Source: Streptohalobacillus salinus (GTDB lineage: Bacteria; Bacillota; Bacilli; Bacillales; Amphibacillaceae). Taken from it: 64,000 bases of DNA. The notes below the pieces were generated by a model. The model ran no database searches. It was given only the letters and a program-made list of their open reading frames with translations, and was not told the origin of the DNA. The position numbers and the translations under genes were made by a program. The stretch is taken from assembly GCF_003201605.1 (NCBI RefSeq), contig NZ_QJJR01000002.1, positions 260,592 to 324,591 on the forward strand, read 5' to 3'. Shown in pieces: positions 1 to 9,117 of this stretch (position 1 is the first letter of the stretch; the number at the start of each line of letters is the position of its first letter).

Positions 1-1019
1 ACTTTCCGCCTAAAGGTTTGATTAACACGGTGTTTGAACGGTTGAAAAGGATTCTTAAAGGTGAATACAGATGCTTTTTCATCAATATAAGCTGTTTCGC
101 TAATATCTTGTTGTCTCTTTCGATGAAAGAATAGGACAGCTAGCATACGTTTAAGAAAACGCTGAATCAGGGGTCCTACTTTCGGAATTTGTCTGATTAG
201 TAAGTATAAGAAAAACATCATGGCGATAAACAGGGCACCATAAGCAACGATCGCCAGCATTTGCTCGAATAGTTCAATTAAAGGATGAGGCTCGGCCACT
301 TCCACCTCGGGCATCGGTGGTTGATACGTTTGGTCCTCTTGCATTGATTCTTCTGGTATATCTGATTCTTGATTTAATAACCCAAAAAGAAATCGGAGCG
401 CGTGAATAAGACCTGCAGCAATAAAATTAAAGCGTGTCATGATAATGATCATAACCAGTAAAATGACTAAGTACCACTGATTTTGGCGTTTAATATGGCG
501 CGGTAAGCTACCGCCAGCTTCATCCTTCGATGAAGCTGCCCGTAAATGACTCTTGTTTGTAATAAAGAGTAGAGCAATCATTAAAATGATGGCTCCTAAC
601 GTTAGAAAAGAAATATACGGCGTGTCTTGAAAAAGAAAATAGCTAATAAAATAACTTGGGACCGCAATAATCCACATCATTGCGTCTGAAAAAACAGTTT
701 CAAGCTCGACCCGACTATAGTAAAAGCCACGAATGCTCATGACGAAAATCACCACACCAAACAAGACAGCTTGCCAAGTCGAAGGAAGCTCAATCAACGT
801 CGTACTGAGATATGCAATTGAAGCTCCGATTGGGAGTCGCGTCCAGTACCCGGTGAATAGATGGCCTAAAGCGGCTGTACTCATATAAATGATAAACAAA
901 CCGAGCATTTCAACACTTGTCACTGCTTGGTCAAAGAACAGATGGTTAAACCATAGAAATAGTGGCGCAATTGTCAAGACTTCGAGGCCACTATAAAACA
1001 TGGACTGTATGATCTTCAT
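1..1019 (-). CDS. Polytopic membrane protein of a MoxR-DUF58 operon (3' part missing)
   Basis: Reading the reverse strand from the ATG at 1019 gives an open frame of 339 codons that leaves the window at base 1. The ATG overlaps the DUF58 stop codon (ATGA), so the two genes are translationally coupled. The visible part has about five hydrophobic segments in the first 200 residues, a Glu/Pro-rich loop, another membrane segment (around AYGALFIAMMFFLYLLI) and a basic, Arg/Lys-rich cytosolic stretch. In MoxR-DUF58 operons the third gene usually encodes a transglutaminase-like or DUF4129 membrane protein. The expected transglutaminase domain would lie beyond the window, so this identification is inference. 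Confidence 0.8.
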   Translation of the reverse strand, partial: MKIIQSMFYSGLEVLTIAPLFLWFNHLFFDQAVTSVEMLGLFIIYMSTAALGHLFTGYWTRLPIGASIAYLSTTLIELPSTWQAVLFGVVIFVMSIRGFYYSRVELETVFSDAMMWIIAVPSYFISYFLFQDTPYISFLTLGAIILMIALLFITNKSHLRAASSKDEAGGSLPRHIKRQNQWYLVILLVMIIIMTRFNFIAAGLIHALRFLFGLLNQESDIPEESMQEDQTYQPPMPEVEVAEPHPLIELFEQMLAIVAYGALFIAMMFFLYLLIRQIPKVGPLIQRFLKRMLAVLFFHRKRQQDISETAYIDEKASVFTFKNPFQPFKHRVNQTFRRK

Positions 1020-2110
1020 CAGCTTCCCTCCTTTGCATGATTAATCCGAAGTAGCGTTACTGTGTGCCCTTGTTGTTCTAGACGCCGGATTTTTTCATTG
1101 ATGGTAATGGACTGAAGTGGTGAGAAAATAACAATATCCATCCGTTCTTGTTTCGATGCTAACAATTGATCTAATAAATAATGAAAGTTATGACTTCGCT
1201 CAGGAATTAACTGACTTAAGGTCTCCAAGCTTTGTTTAAAGTGCTTTGTGCCTGAACCTTTTTCCTTAAATATTAATGGACGATTTTGTTTGATTCGATC
1301 ACTATTTAGTACAATGTTTGTCCCAAACCGATAAGGTGCCCCTTGTTGGTTCAAATGATACATGACACTTGCTACTTGAGTAATACTTGACTCAAAAATT
1401 GCGTCATTTTCAATCGGTAACCAAATATCTTCTGTTTGATCACCATTCAACAATAAAACGAGGTCTTGATCACGTGTATGATCATGCTGATGAACATGCA
1501 TGGTATCAGTCTGCGCCGTCTTTTTCCAGTTTATCTTTGCTGCAGAGTCACTTGGCGCTAACTCTCGTGTACCTATCTTCAAGAAAGGATCTTCGATGAT
1601 CCAACGTTTTACCGACTGTTCACCTAAAAAATATTGCACATCGAGCGGCAATTGATTCTTTTTTAATAACTGTGGATAGACGATTAATTTTGCATCCGTT
1701 TCAATTGATCGATATTGTTCGCTAAATCCAAACATGTCACCTAGCGTAATCGCCACAGACTGAAGATGATAAACACCCCGTTTTTTTGCAATCATTTGAT
1801 GCCGTCGTTTAATTCGTTGATAAGGAATTAGACTAAAGAGCGTTTGATGAAACTGATCGTCTTCCGGGACTTCGGATTGGTCTATTCTTAATAAATGTCG
1901 ACTAAGTTTGGTCTCAACCCGGACCCAAGGAATCGGTAACCATTGATCGTTAACGAACTCATCAATTAATTCTACTTCTTGGTTGACATACACATGGCTT
2001 CGATTAAAGTCGCGGCGATAACTCAATCTTTTTAACGCATATGTATTGTAGATATAGCTTTGTAAATAGATGACTCCAATGGTAAAAACAATAAACCAAG
2101 CAATACTCAT
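1019..2110 (-). CDS. DUF58 domain protein
   Basis: A 363-residue protein with one or two N-terminal membrane segments (from SIAWFIVFTIGVIYL) and a C-terminal DUF58 core. The family signature around basic residues followed by an 'INWK.TA' motif is seen as SAAKINWKKTAQTD, followed by a von Willebrand A-like strand (DLVLLLNGD). Its ATG overlaps the moxR stop by four bases and its stop overlaps the next start. DUF58 proteins are partners of MoxR AAA+ ATPases in envelope or assembly functions; the precise role here is unknown. Confidence 0.85.
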   Translation of the reverse strand: MSIAWFIVFTIGVIYLQSYIYNTYALKRLSYRRDFNRSHVYVNQEVELIDEFVNDQWLPIPWVRVETKLSRHLLRIDQSEVPEDDQFHQTLFSLIPYQRIKRRHQMIAKKRGVYHLQSVAITLGDMFGFSEQYRSIETDAKLIVYPQLLKKNQLPLDVQYFLGEQSVKRWIIEDPFLKIGTRELAPSDSAAKINWKKTAQTDTMHVHQHDHTRDQDLVLLLNGDQTEDIWLPIENDAIFESSITQVASVMYHLNQQGAPYRFGTNIVLNSDRIKQNRPLIFKEKGSGTKHFKQSLETLSQLIPERSHNFHYLLDQLLASKQERMDIVIFSPLQSITINEKIRRLEQQGHTVTLLRINHAKEGS

Positions 2111-3066
2111 GCCAAGTCCGATCCTTTGGTTTCCGTTGGCACCTCAACCCGATTAACTAAGGCTTGAAGCAGGGATTCAATGTCCGTTTGCTCTAGCATC
2201 GGTCCATAGGCTAGGCGATGATTAACAACAGGTTCAAACATTGCTTTAACGTCATCAGGTGTTACAAAGGAGCGTCCCTGAATAACTGCTCGAGCCTGTG
2301 ATGCGCGAAGTAATGCTTGACTACCACGAGGGGATAACCCCATATCAATTGCTTCATCTATTCGCGTCTCTTCAGCAAGGTCAATAATATAATCAAAGAT
2401 ACTTTCATCGACGTGAACAGATGTGAAGCTCGCTTGGGCCTCAACTAAGGCACTTTGCGTAGTGACTGCTTGTAATTGATCAAGTGGGTTGGACTGTTGG
2501 AAACGTTTTAGAATCGCTTTACCTTCTTTTTTTGTAGGATAACCCATCTGTATTTTAATGAAGAATCGGTCCATTTGGGCCTCTGGTAATGGAAAGGTTC
2601 CTTGATTCTCAATCGGATTTTGTGTTGCGATGACTAAGAATGGGGCGGCAAGTACATAGGTGTTATTATCAATCGTCACTTGTTTTTCTTCCATGGCCTC
2701 AAGTAAGCTAGACTGAGTACGAGGTGTTGCTCGATTAATTTCATCTGCTAATAAGATATTCGTGAAGATTGGACCTTGTTGAAATTCAAACCGACCTTCA
2801 TGTTGTCGATAAATTGTTAAACCAATCACATCGCTCGGTAATAGATCTGGTGTGAACTGTACGCGGTTAAATGAACAGTCAATACTTTTAGCTAACACTT
2901 TAGCTAACATGGTCTTGCCGGTTCCTGGGACGTCTTCTAATAACACGTGCCGATCAGCCAACATACTAATTAATAACTGTTCAATGGTGTCGTCCTTCCC
3001 AATAATCACCTGTTGAATGTTTTGTTTGATTTTATCAAATAGTGGTTTAATTTCCGTTAACTCCAT
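2107..3066 (-). CDS. MoxR-family AAA+ ATPase
   Basis: A MoxR ATPase of about 319 residues. Walker A is GTGKTMLAK, Walker B is LLADEINRA, and the sensor region ATQNPIE is intact; a C-terminal lid follows (LSPRGSQALLRASQARA). A GTG at 3075 lies inside the AAGGAG ribosome site, so the ATG at 3066, nine bases after it, is the chosen start. MoxR proteins are thought to act as chaperone-like remodelers of the proteins encoded beside them, here a DUF58 protein and a membrane protein. First gene of the operon. Confidence 0.92.
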   Translation of the reverse strand: MELTEIKPLFDKIKQNIQQVIIGKDDTIEQLLISMLADRHVLLEDVPGTGKTMLAKVLAKSIDCSFNRVQFTPDLLPSDVIGLTIYRQHEGRFEFQQGPIFTNILLADEINRATPRTQSSLLEAMEEKQVTIDNNTYVLAAPFLVIATQNPIENQGTFPLPEAQMDRFFIKIQMGYPTKKEGKAILKRFQQSNPLDQLQAVTTQSALVEAQASFTSVHVDESIFDYIIDLAEETRIDEAIDMGLSPRGSQALLRASQARAVIQGRSFVTPDDVKAMFEPVVNHRLAYGPMLEQTDIESLLQALVNRVEVPTETKGSDLA

Positions 3067-3110
3067 CTTTATCACTCCTTCTCAAATTGTTAGCGATTAC
3101 ATCCTGAAAC

Positions 3111-3148
3111 AATAAATAATGGTGAGAAGACACTCACCATTATTTATT
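3111..3148 (-). terminator. Inverted repeat between small membrane gene and moxR operon
   Basis: A perfect 16-bp inverted repeat with arms 3111-3126 and 3133-3148 and a 6-base loop. The outer part is A/T only, so it resembles a terminator on either strand, but no separate U-tract follows. It separates the gene ending at 3191 from moxR. Confidence 0.6.
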
Positions 3149-3190
3149 ATTCTCTGCTATTCTAAAGTCTCTATAAAGGGTCCATCTTAA

Positions 3191-3400
3191 CTAAAATACA
3201 ACAATTGCCCAAATGATAAGAACAACAAAGGTTAGTACACCAATTAAGATTTGTTTCGTCCGCGCTGACAAAGGGTTCGGGATTAAAAACAATAGTAATG
3301 TTAATGAGAGAATAGTAATTACAATGACTGCCGTTAAGTATATAAATGTTCCCAATAAATTATCAAATGGCGCTTCGATTGCTGCTTCGATTATTTCCAT
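3191..3400 (-). CDS. Small membrane protein, two predicted TM segments
   Basis: About 69 residues starting MEIIEAAIEAPF. Two hydrophobic segments (LGTFIYLTAVIVITILSL and ILIGVLTFVVLIIWAIVVF) are separated by a short basic loop. The ATG at 3400 is preferred because a GAGGTG ribosome site lies five bases upstream; a longer frame reaches 3475 without a ribosome site. I do not recognise the family. It stands alone between two hairpins. Confidence 0.55.
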   Translation of the reverse strand: MEIIEAAIEAPFDNLLGTFIYLTAVIVITILSLTLLLFLIPNPLSARTKQILIGVLTFVVLIIWAIVVF

Positions 3401-3499
3401 CATTCCACCTCGTGATTTCATTATATTCTTTACTAGTTTAAAGGATTTTAACGTTGAATACAATACTATTTCCAATCTTAACCTTTAATTTTACACAGT

Positions 3500-3523
3500 A
3501 AAAAAGACAGACCCTCGTCTGCC
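3500..3523 (-). terminator. Rho-independent terminator of the DUF5392-like gene
   Basis: On the reverse strand a seven-pair GC-rich stem (GGCAGAC / GTCTGTC, one G-U pair) is followed directly by six T. It lies 15 bases after the stop at 3538. Confidence 0.8.
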
Positions 3524-3537
3524 TTTCGCTTTAGATA

Positions 3538-3984
3538 TTATCCGAAAAATTGTGTTTGTTTACGCCGGTTTTCTTCAGTCAAAAAATTAAAGAATAAAGG
3601 CAAATCCATTTTAAGCGGTTTAGCTAATCGCTCCACATATTTTTTCTTCACGTGCTCTTCAACAATTTGGCTACGTTTAACGCGTTCGATCATATAATTC
3701 TTACCAATTAAATGCATTTGTTTACGTAAAAAGCGCGATTCACGAAACAAGGCAAGTCCAATCGCTGCAATAAGGGCATAAATAATTGGTAATATATACG
3801 TTTCAAACATCGCACTCGGATTTATAAACGGCATGATCATATTTAGCGCCCCAACAATTAGCATCGGCAAGCCAATCATATAATAAAGCGAGATCTTTTT
3901 CATCAGTGGACGGATTTTTTCCAGAATCTTATCCATTTCTTGTTGAATGAATGGAGGGAACTGGTTTGTTTGTGATAGATTCAT
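3538..3984 (-). CDS. Membrane protein, YwnF/DUF5392-like
   Basis: A 148-residue protein with an amphipathic N-terminus, two central hydrophobic segments (about 33-52 and 63-80, the latter ILPIIYALIAAIGLALF) and a basic C-terminal half. Length and architecture resemble the Bacillus YwnF (DUF5392) family, recalled from memory and not checked. Its own terminator follows and no operon partner is seen. Function unknown. Confidence 0.6.
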   Translation of the reverse strand: MNLSQTNQFPPFIQQEMDKILEKIRPLMKKISLYYMIGLPMLIVGALNMIMPFINPSAMFETYILPIIYALIAAIGLALFRESRFLRKQMHLIGKNYMIERVKRSQIVEEHVKKKYVERLAKPLKMDLPLFFNFLTEENRRKQTQFFG

Positions 3985-4085
3985 TAGATAATCCTCCTTT
4001 TCTTAACTTATCTTAATTATAGCTGTTGTCTGAAACAGGGTCAATACATACACCATTGCAAGCGTATATACTTGTAGGTATGCAT

Positions 4086-4117
4086 AAAAAAGCAAGGGGG
4101 GTTCACCCCCCCTTGCC
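4086..4117 (-). terminator. Terminator of the amino-acid ABC operon
   Basis: A strong 10-bp stem (GCAAGGGGGG / CCCCCCTTGC) with a short loop, followed on the reverse strand by six T. It lies just downstream of the ATPase gene that ends the operon. Confidence 0.9.
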
Positions 4118-4127
4118 TATGTGTTGA

Positions 4128-4856
4128 CTATAATATTTTATCTAAAAATGCTTTGGCGCGTTCTGTTTTTGGTGCTGAAAAGAACGCTTCAGGCTCACCT
4201 TGTTCCACTAACAGACCTTGGTCTAAGAACAATACGCGATCGGCAACTTCACGTGCAAAACCCATCTCATGTGTGACAACAAGCATCGTCATTCCTGAAT
4301 GTGCTAAATCCTTCATAACATCAAGCACTTCTTTAACCATCTCAGGGTCAAGTGCTGACGTTGGTTCATCAAATAGCATCAGTTCCGGCTCCATTGCAAG
4401 TGCTCTTGCAATCGCAACCCGTTGTTTTTGCCCCCCTGAAAGACTGTTAGGGTACGCATCTTCCTTATCACTTAAACCGACTCGTTTTAATAATTCACGA
4501 CCTTTTTCTTGTGCATCTTGTTTCGTCAATTTTTTAACTTTTATCGGCGCATAGGTTAAATTTTCTAATACAGTTAAGTGAGGGAATAAATAAAAATGTT
4601 GAAAAACCATCCCAATTGTTTCTCTCGCCTTGGTTACATTCGTTTTTTTAGCCGTTAAGTCTTGGCCCGCTACTGTGATGACACCATCCGTAGGTTTCTC
4701 TAATAAATTAATACAGCGAAGAAACGTAGATTTACCTGAACCCGACGGTCCAATAACTGATACTACTTCCCCTTTTTCTATATCTATAGAAATATCAGAC
4801 AACACTTCATTTTGACCGAAACTTTTTGATAAATGCTCAACTTTAATCACCGACAC
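4128..4856 (-). CDS. Polar amino-acid ABC transporter ATP-binding protein (GlnQ/ArtR-like)
   Basis: A 242-residue ATPase with Walker [10 protein letters not shown], the signature LSGGQKQR, Walker [16 protein letters not shown] and the switch His in VVTHEMGF, typical of polar amino-acid importers. Two GTG codons (4856 and 4850) could be the start; a GGAGG site lies 4 or 10 bases before them. It overlaps the end of the permease gene. Last gene of an operon whose solute-binding gene carries an ArgR-like box, so arginine or another basic amino acid is the inferred substrate. Confidence 0.9.
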   Translation of the reverse strand: MSVIKVEHLSKSFGQNEVLSDISIDIEKGEVVSVIGPSGSGKSTFLRCINLLEKPTDGVITVAGQDLTAKKTNVTKARETIGMVFQHFYLFPHLTVLENLTYAPIKVKKLTKQDAQEKGRELLKRVGLSDKEDAYPNSLSGGQKQRVAIARALAMEPELMLFDEPTSALDPEMVKEVLDVMKDLAHSGMTMLVVTHEMGFAREVADRVLFLDQGLLVEQGEPEAFFSAPKTERAKAFLDKIL

Positions 4857-5502
4857 TCAACCTCCGTTCTAACCATTTACCGAGTAAGCTAAGGACCATA
4901 ATTAGCCCCCAATAAATGAGCCCTACAAACAGTAAAGGTTCAAAGTTTAAATAGATATTTGCTCCAACAACTTGAGCTCGGCGCATTAAGTCTAAATAAC
5001 CAATCGTCGAGACAATTGCAGACTCTTTTGTTAAGGTAATAAATTCATTCATTAATGCTGGCAAAATATTCTTTAATGCCTGCGGTAAAATAATATCAAT
5101 CATCATTTCGCGATAAGGTACACCTAGCGCTACTGCAGCCTCTGTTTGGCCTTTATCTACAGCTAAAATACCCGCCCGAATAATTTCAGACACATAGGCC
5201 GAGGAATTTAATCCAAACGCTAAAACGGCTGATAAAAACGGAGAAATATCATAGGCAAATAATTGCGGTGTTGCCAAATAAATAATCATTAATTGTAAAA
5301 TTAACGGCGTTCCCCGAAACATCGATGTGTACGCATCGGCAAACATCCGTAACGGTTTGATTGATCCAATTTTAAACAAAGCTAAAACTGTTCCAATAAT
5401 AAACCCAATTATTATCGCAACAATGACAAATTGTAACGTAACCCATATTCCTTCTATCATAAAAGGAATATAAGGCACAATTTGGCTAAAATCCAAATTC
5501 AT
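4843..5502 (-). CDS. Polar amino-acid ABC transporter permease
   Basis: A 219-residue HisM/GlnP-type permease with about five membrane segments and the EAA loop seen as [23 protein letters not shown]. The [10 protein letters not shown] motif is typical of the amino-acid subfamily. A GAGGTG site stands before the ATG. A single permease gene implies a homodimer. It lies between the solute-binding and ATPase genes. Confidence 0.92.
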   Translation of the reverse strand: MNLDFSQIVPYIPFMIEGIWVTLQFVIVAIIIGFIIGTVLALFKIGSIKPLRMFADAYTSMFRGTPLILQLMIIYLATPQLFAYDISPFLSAVLAFGLNSSAYVSEIIRAGILAVDKGQTEAAVALGVPYREMMIDIILPQALKNILPALMNEFITLTKESAIVSTIGYLDLMRRAQVVGANIYLNFEPLLFVGLIYWGLIMVLSLLGKWLERRLSVGD

Positions 5503-5575
5503 GCCTTACACCTCATTTCATTATTTAATTAGTTTCCCTCAATAGTATAGCATGATTTGCTTGCCTACCTAGATT

Positions 5576-6427
5576 TTATTCTTCTGAGCTTAACCATTCA
5601 GCTTCTAGCTCAGCTAGTTTACCATTCTCCATTGCTTGTTCAATGGCTGCGTTAACGTCCTCAACAAGCGCACTGCCTTTAGGGAACGCTACCGCCATTC
5701 CAGGTGAAACTTCAGTAGGATCATCGAATCCAGCAAGGTCTTGCGCTTCAATAAAGCCTTGTGCCACTTGCTTATCTAAGTAGACAACATCAACACGGTT
5801 CGTTATTAATTCTTGAATCAACATTTGTGCATCATCAAGTGCTTTAAGTTCGAAATCATAGTCTTCTTGAAGGTTTTGAGCGCCCTCTTCTTGAATGGTA
5901 CCGAGTTGAACACCTACAGTTTTACCTTCTAAATCAGCAAGCTCTGTCATGGGTTCATCTTTACGCGTGACAAACATTTCACCAGAGTGATGATATTCTG
6001 TAGAGAAGTCAACATTTTCACGACGTGAATCTGTTGCTGACATACCTGAAAGTACCATATCAACACGATCCGCTTGTAGTGCACCAATTAACCCATCAAA
6101 GCTCATATCACGAATTTCTAATTCCATGCCTAATTCTTCGGCTATATAATGTGCTAAATCAATATCAAAACCGATAAAGTTTCCATCAACATCACGTGAT
6201 TCAAATGGTGGATAATCGGCTGATGTTGCCATCACTAATGTATTATCCGTATCTTCGTCAGTTGCTTCTGAATCTTCACCTGTTTCGTCTTCACCTTGTG
6301 CATCATCCTGTGTATCATCTTCGGTATTAACATCTGGTGCTGTGTCATCTTCACCTGCACCACAACCTACTAAACCAATAACCAGTATACTTAACATTAA
6401 TAAAACCAATACTTGAATTTTTTTCAT
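5576..6427 (-). CDS. Amino-acid ABC transporter substrate-binding lipoprotein
   Basis: A 283-residue type-3 solute-binding lipoprotein. The signal peptide ends in a lipobox (LVGC) and is followed by about 40 residues that are nearly half Asp/Glu. The binding domain starts near TSADYPPFE and contains GFDIDLAHYIAEELG and the hinge motif GKTVGVQLGT. The ATG at 6427 is chosen because of the GGGGAG site before it and the signal peptide; a longer frame to 6544 lacks both. The ADYPPFE region resembles ArtP-type arginine-binding proteins, and an ArgR-like box lies 32 bases upstream. Confidence 0.9.
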   Translation of the reverse strand: MKKIQVLVLLMLSILVIGLVGCGAGEDDTAPDVNTEDDTQDDAQGEDETGEDSEATDEDTDNTLVMATSADYPPFESRDVDGNFIGFDIDLAHYIAEELGMELEIRDMSFDGLIGALQADRVDMVLSGMSATDSRRENVDFSTEYHHSGEMFVTRKDEPMTELADLEGKTVGVQLGTIQEEGAQNLQEDYDFELKALDDAQMLIQELITNRVDVVYLDKQVAQGFIEAQDLAGFDDPTEVSPGMAVAFPKGSALVEDVNAAIEQAMENGKLAELEAEWLSSEE

Positions 6428-6458
6428 TTTCTTTTTCTCCCCTTCAATCAATGATTGT

Positions 6459-6476
6459 TTTGTATATTTATTCATG
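6459..6476 (-). promoter_or_regulatory. ArgR/AhrC-like operator upstream of the solute-binding gene
   Basis: On the reverse strand CATGAATAAATATACAAA matches the remembered Bacillus ARG box (CATGAATAAAAATTCAAG) at 15 of 18 positions. A TTGATA hexamer 17 bases before TAAATA suggests a promoter overlapping it. An ATTCAT-N4-ATGAAT repeat (6470-6485) overlaps the box. Assignment is by motif only. Confidence 0.5.
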
Positions 6477-6530
6477 ATTATGAATTTTATCAAATAATTA
6501 TGCATTTGGGAAGTAAAAAGTTCAAAAAAA

Positions 6531-7688
6531 TTATTTTTTCTCAAATTCTCTTCGAATAGCCGTTAATAATTCTGGGTTAGTCAGAACATCTACACCTGTT
6601 AATGCAAGTGATAAAGCACCTCGACTTAATGCGACTTGACCGTCTTCTGTCATTGTTTGATCTCTAAAATCCGTGGTATGCGCAATCAGTCCTTCTTTAT
6701 TTAAACCAATATAGGGATGAATGGCGGGGACCCGATAACTAACATTTCCCATATCCATTGATCCAAGTCCACCACGGGCTTCTTCAATTGTCTTTTCCCC
6801 TAGTGCATGTAAATTTTTTGTATAAACATGCGATAGTGTTTCATTAGTAATCATATCATCGTAGCTAAGCTCATAATTGCGCGTTGAAAGCTTTGCTCCA
6901 GTCATGAGCGCAGCACCTTCAGCAATTCGCTTTACTTTCATTACAACTTCATCTACACGGGCACGCTTTTTTGCACGAACATAAAATTGAGCAATTGCTA
7001 AGTCCGGTACAACATTCGCTGCTTGACCACCCTCAGTGATTACCCCGTGAATCCGAACATCATCATGAAGATGCTCTCTCAGTGCGTTAATTCCATTAAA
7101 CAACTGAATCACACTATCCAAAGCATTGATGCCTTCTTCTGGTGAGGCAGCCGCATGACTTGTTTTACCTGCATAAGAAAATTCAATCGCATCCATCGCT
7201 AATGATTCACCGCTTTTTGCTGATAGACCAGCAGGATGGACCATCATCGCTACATCACATTCATCAAAGATTCCTGCTTCTGCCATCGGCACTTTCGCTC
7301 CATTGGTCTCCTCAGCTGGTGTACCGAAAACGATAACTTTTCCTCCGGTTTTTTTCAGTACTTTACTCAGTAAAATACCTGCCCCAATCCCCATTGTTGC
7401 AATCAAATTATGCCCACAGCCATGGCCCACACCTGGGAGCGCATCATACTCAGCCATATAGCCAATCACCGGGCCGTCTTTCTCGCTTTTAAATGTCGCT
7501 TTAAAAGATGTGGGACGGTTGACAAGCCCTTCTTCAACGTCAAAATCATGTTGGCGAAGGTAATCCACCAGCAACTTCTGTGAAGCATATTCCTTATCAC
7601 CTAGTTCAGGATTTTCGAACAATTGCTTACTAATCGCTAATAGATCCGATTCAATTTCTGGTAGATATTCAATCAATTGTTGTTTCAT
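6531..7688 (-). CDS. M20 family amidohydrolase / aminoacylase
   Basis: A 385-residue M20D metallopeptidase-like amidohydrolase (N-acyl amino acid or IAA-amino acid hydrolase group). Metal-site motifs are present: AEYDALPGVGHGCGHNL, then GTPAEETNG and MMVHPAG, with a dimerisation lid around KTSHAAASPEEGINALD. An AAAGGGG site precedes the ATG. It lies 103 bases upstream of the amino-acid importer on the same strand. This suggests that an imported N-acylated amino acid is deacylated, or that the pair serves one salvage route; the substrate is not shown by sequence. Confidence 0.88.
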   Translation of the reverse strand: MKQQLIEYLPEIESDLLAISKQLFENPELGDKEYASQKLLVDYLRQHDFDVEEGLVNRPTSFKATFKSEKDGPVIGYMAEYDALPGVGHGCGHNLIATMGIGAGILLSKVLKKTGGKVIVFGTPAEETNGAKVPMAEAGIFDECDVAMMVHPAGLSAKSGESLAMDAIEFSYAGKTSHAAASPEEGINALDSVIQLFNGINALREHLHDDVRIHGVITEGGQAANVVPDLAIAQFYVRAKKRARVDEVVMKVKRIAEGAALMTGAKLSTRNYELSYDDMITNETLSHVYTKNLHALGEKTIEEARGGLGSMDMGNVSYRVPAIHPYIGLNKEGLIAHTTDFRDQTMTEDGQVALSRGALSLALTGVDVLTNPELLTAIRREFEKK

Positions 7689-7740
7689 CGTATTCGCCCC
7701 TTTGTCAATTCTTTTTCTTATCTCCCCTGATTCAACGTTC

Positions 7741-7998
7741 TTAACTGTCGATCCAACGATTAACTTTTGAGTCGGGACAGGTCTTATGCGGTAACCATGC
7801 TCTAAATGCTACAAAACAACCACACTGTTTACAGGTGGTTTCTTCTGCTAAATGCGGGCAACGCATGCATTGTTCAATTCGCCTCTGGTAAACGGCAGCC
7901 TCCACACGCTCCGGTTCAAATAAGAGTTGTTCATCTACAAGTGCTTTTATCTCATCTTTGGTAAATATCGTTTGATTTAAACAGCCTTTACAAGCCAC
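7741..7998 (-). CDS. Small Cys-rich protein (DUF6171-like)
   Basis: About 85 residues with paired cysteines: CKGC at the N-terminus, CMRCPH, CKQCGC and a final CP, which looks like a zinc ribbon or similar metal site. The GTG at 7998 is preferred, ten bases after a GAAGG site; a GTG at 8007 is too close to it. It follows the HAD phosphatase gene by 36 bases and has no terminator before the M20 gene, so the three may be cotranscribed. The family name is from memory and function is unknown. Confidence 0.6.
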   Translation of the reverse strand: MACKGCLNQTIFTKDEIKALVDEQLLFEPERVEAAVYQRRIEQCMRCPHLAEETTCKQCGCFVAFRAWLPHKTCPDSKVNRWIDS

Positions 7999-8034
7999 TT
8001 TTCTCACACCTTCACTATGAAATATAAATATCGT

Positions 8035-8814
8035 TTACAATAGTCCAACTTGCTTTAAACCGTAATAAAGACCATCCTCATCGACATCTTTGGTTACATA
8101 TCCAGCCACTTGTTTTGCTTCCTCGCAGCCGTTGCCCATTGCAACGCTATGGTCAAACATTGAAAGCATTTCAATATCATTTGGACCATCCCCAAACACA
8201 TATACATCCGCTTTATCATAACCTAAATAATCCACCAGTTGTATAATCCCAAACGCTTTAGATCCACCTGCTGGCAATACATCAACAGAAAGTGGATGCC
8301 ATCGAACAAAATCAAAAGCAGGATATTGCTCTCTGAAATAGTCTTCTTCTTTATCATCAATAAAGAATAACGTCTGATATAAGTCACGATCTTTATAGTA
8401 ATCGGGATCATAACCCGGATCTATGCCTAGTTTTAAGGACTCTATGCTTTCCGTAATGTAGTGATGATGTTTAGTATTTTGTTTCATATGTGTTTCGTCC
8501 ATGTACATAAGTGGATGTCCTTTTTCTAACGCTTCTGTAGTTAGACGCTCTAACTCACTTTTGTCTAATGGCGAACGATAAATTATCTCATTATCATGAA
8601 CTACGTAAGAGCCGTTATAACTGACATATGTATCAATAGCCAACGCTTCACGTAGCTGTTCATACATAAATGGCCCGCGACCGGTTGCAATCGCAACAAT
8701 ATGTCCTTCTTCTTTTAATTGGTGGATGGCTTCTTTTGTACGCTTTGGTAATTGTTTATCATGATTTAACAACGTGCCATCAATATCAAAAAATATCAAC
8801 TTTTGTTCTTTCAT
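8035..8814 (-). CDS. HAD superfamily Cof-type phosphatase
   Basis: A 259-residue Cof/YidA-type HAD hydrolase with motif I FFDIDGTLLN, motif II near VAIATGRGP, and motifs III/IV KAFGIIQL and FGDGPNDIEML. These enzymes dephosphorylate sugar phosphates, nucleotides or cofactors; the substrate cannot be read from sequence. An AGGGGGAG ribosome site precedes the ATG. It is the first gene of a reverse-strand run that continues with the Cys-rich and M20 genes. Confidence 0.9.
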   Translation of the reverse strand: MKEQKLIFFDIDGTLLNHDKQLPKRTKEAIHQLKEEGHIVAIATGRGPFMYEQLREALAIDTYVSYNGSYVVHDNEIIYRSPLDKSELERLTTEALEKGHPLMYMDETHMKQNTKHHHYITESIESLKLGIDPGYDPDYYKDRDLYQTLFFIDDKEEDYFREQYPAFDFVRWHPLSVDVLPAGGSKAFGIIQLVDYLGYDKADVYVFGDGPNDIEMLSMFDHSVAMGNGCEEAKQVAGYVTKDVDEDGLYYGLKQVGLL

Positions 8815-8959
8815 TTTGTAATCTCCCCCTAATTATCAATCCATTATCTTTTTGTTAGTATAGCATATTTCCAACCTTTTTCGTTGCTCGAAAGACTTTT
8901 TCACTTCACTCTTAAAACACCCTTAATATCGATTTTTAAATAAAATGAGAAATCTTTTG

Positions 8960-8993
8960 AAAAAGTTTATGCACTTGACTTTACCATCCAGGA
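8960..8993 (+). promoter_or_regulatory. 34-bp element shared with the 63.8-kb locus (copy 1)
   Basis: The block begins AAAAAGTTTATGCA, continues with TTGA and TTTAC, and ends in CAGGA. It matches a copy at 63819-63852 (reverse strand) at 30 of 34 positions, while the flanks diverge. In both places it points toward a gene cluster and lies 106-124 bases before the start codon. The rest of 8815-9117 holds no other supported gene. A promoter for a special sigma factor or an activator site is the likeliest meaning. Confidence 0.6.
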
Positions 8994-9117
8994 CAGAAAC
9001 AGATTCAGGTAAACCTCTCGTACGCTCTCTTTCTTAACATGAAGAAAATTAGTTTGTATACAGCGAGCCTTCTTTTGTTCATCGCAACGATTATAGCCGT
9101 GAAAGGAGGTGACAGAC

